A DNA stretch of 64,000 nucleotides from positions 25,660 to 89,659 of the forward strand of contig NZ_JADKNH010000018.1 of NCBI RefSeq assembly GCF_015352425.1, given 5' to 3'. This DNA comes from Fusibacter ferrireducens. Lineage in GTDB: Bacteria > Bacillota > Clostridia > Peptostreptococcales > Acidaminobacteraceae. Positions 63,957 through 64,000 of this stretch are shown piece by piece; the stretch's first letter is position 1; the number at the start of each line of letters is the position of its first letter. Position numbers and translations under genes: made by a program. The notes below the pieces were generated by a model that ran no database searches, was not told the DNA's origin, and was given only the letters and a program-made list of their open reading frames with translations.

Positions 63957-64000
63957 CTGATATTATTAGACTAAGGAGAAGATTACACTACAAAGCACGG

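Noticed and set aside
1..64000. Prophage, insertion sequence, CRISPR array, tRNA or rRNA
   Set aside because: No transposase, integrase, phage structural gene, repeat-spacer pattern, cloverleaf or rRNA-like segment was found on reading both strands.

Overview
The window is AT-rich DNA from an anaerobic, low-GC Gram-positive bacterium, most likely a member of the Clostridia. The evidence is a one-chain pyruvate:ferredoxin oxidoreductase, an A-type flavoprotein of the FprA class, crotonase plus 3-hydroxybutyryl-CoA dehydrogenase, SpoVG, a Bacillus-type PurR, DivIC, RqcP, and cobalamin and sigma-54 regulation. The gene set would suit a Fusibacter-like fermenter, but the genus cannot be fixed from the sequence alone. 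I see no tRNA, rRNA, CRISPR array, insertion sequence or prophage.

Layout: 1-16.2 kb is mostly housekeeping on the minus strand: pmbA/tldE (cut by the left edge), tldD, ppx, divIC, rqcP, hup, mazG, prsA, mfd, pth, a chemotaxis receptor, prs and glmU. From 16.5 to 26.7 kb lies a poly-gamma-glutamate region in two minus-strand transcription units. The upstream unit is pgsB-pgsC-pgsW followed by a membrane histidine kinase and a response regulator, and it ends at a strong terminator. The second unit holds a small lipoprotein, a DctM-like permease, a 48-residue membrane protein, an extracytoplasmic AspA/AstE-type zinc hydrolase and a lipid-anchored gamma-glutamyltransferase. Together they look like a polymer made by PgsBCW, cut outside the cell, with the products perhaps taken up again under two-component control.

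From 26.9 to 42.3 kb are spoVG, purR, murC (plus strand), an LCP cell-wall ligase, hbd-crt, lspA, cls, trmB, pyrE, a glycoside hydrolase of the DUF4015 type, an L,D-transpeptidase-like protein, a fumarylacetoacetase-family enzyme and a beta-CASP RNA nuclease. From 43 to 49.4 kb there are three glycosyltransferase-like genes, one fused to a Crp-type domain, and an ABC-2 exporter whose leader is a cobalamin riboswitch followed by a terminator and a 12-codon leader ORF. From 49.4 to 56.7 kb are an aldo/keto reductase with a ferredoxin tail, a small unknown protein, nifJ, and the divergent fprA. nifJ and fprA share a 536-base intergenic region with a perfect 13-bp inverted repeat.

The right end (56.8-64 kb) contains a sigma-54 circuit: a PAS-AAA-Fis activator, a near-perfect -24/-12 promoter with upstream palindromes, and the target operon (KASIII-like enzyme plus CoA-transferase). 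It also has a collagen-like low-complexity protein, an orphan winged-helix regulator, and part of a chitobiose-type PTS operon (IIB, ChbG deacetylase, IIA) with no IIC in view. Most transcription units are separated by clear hairpin terminators, which helped define the operons.
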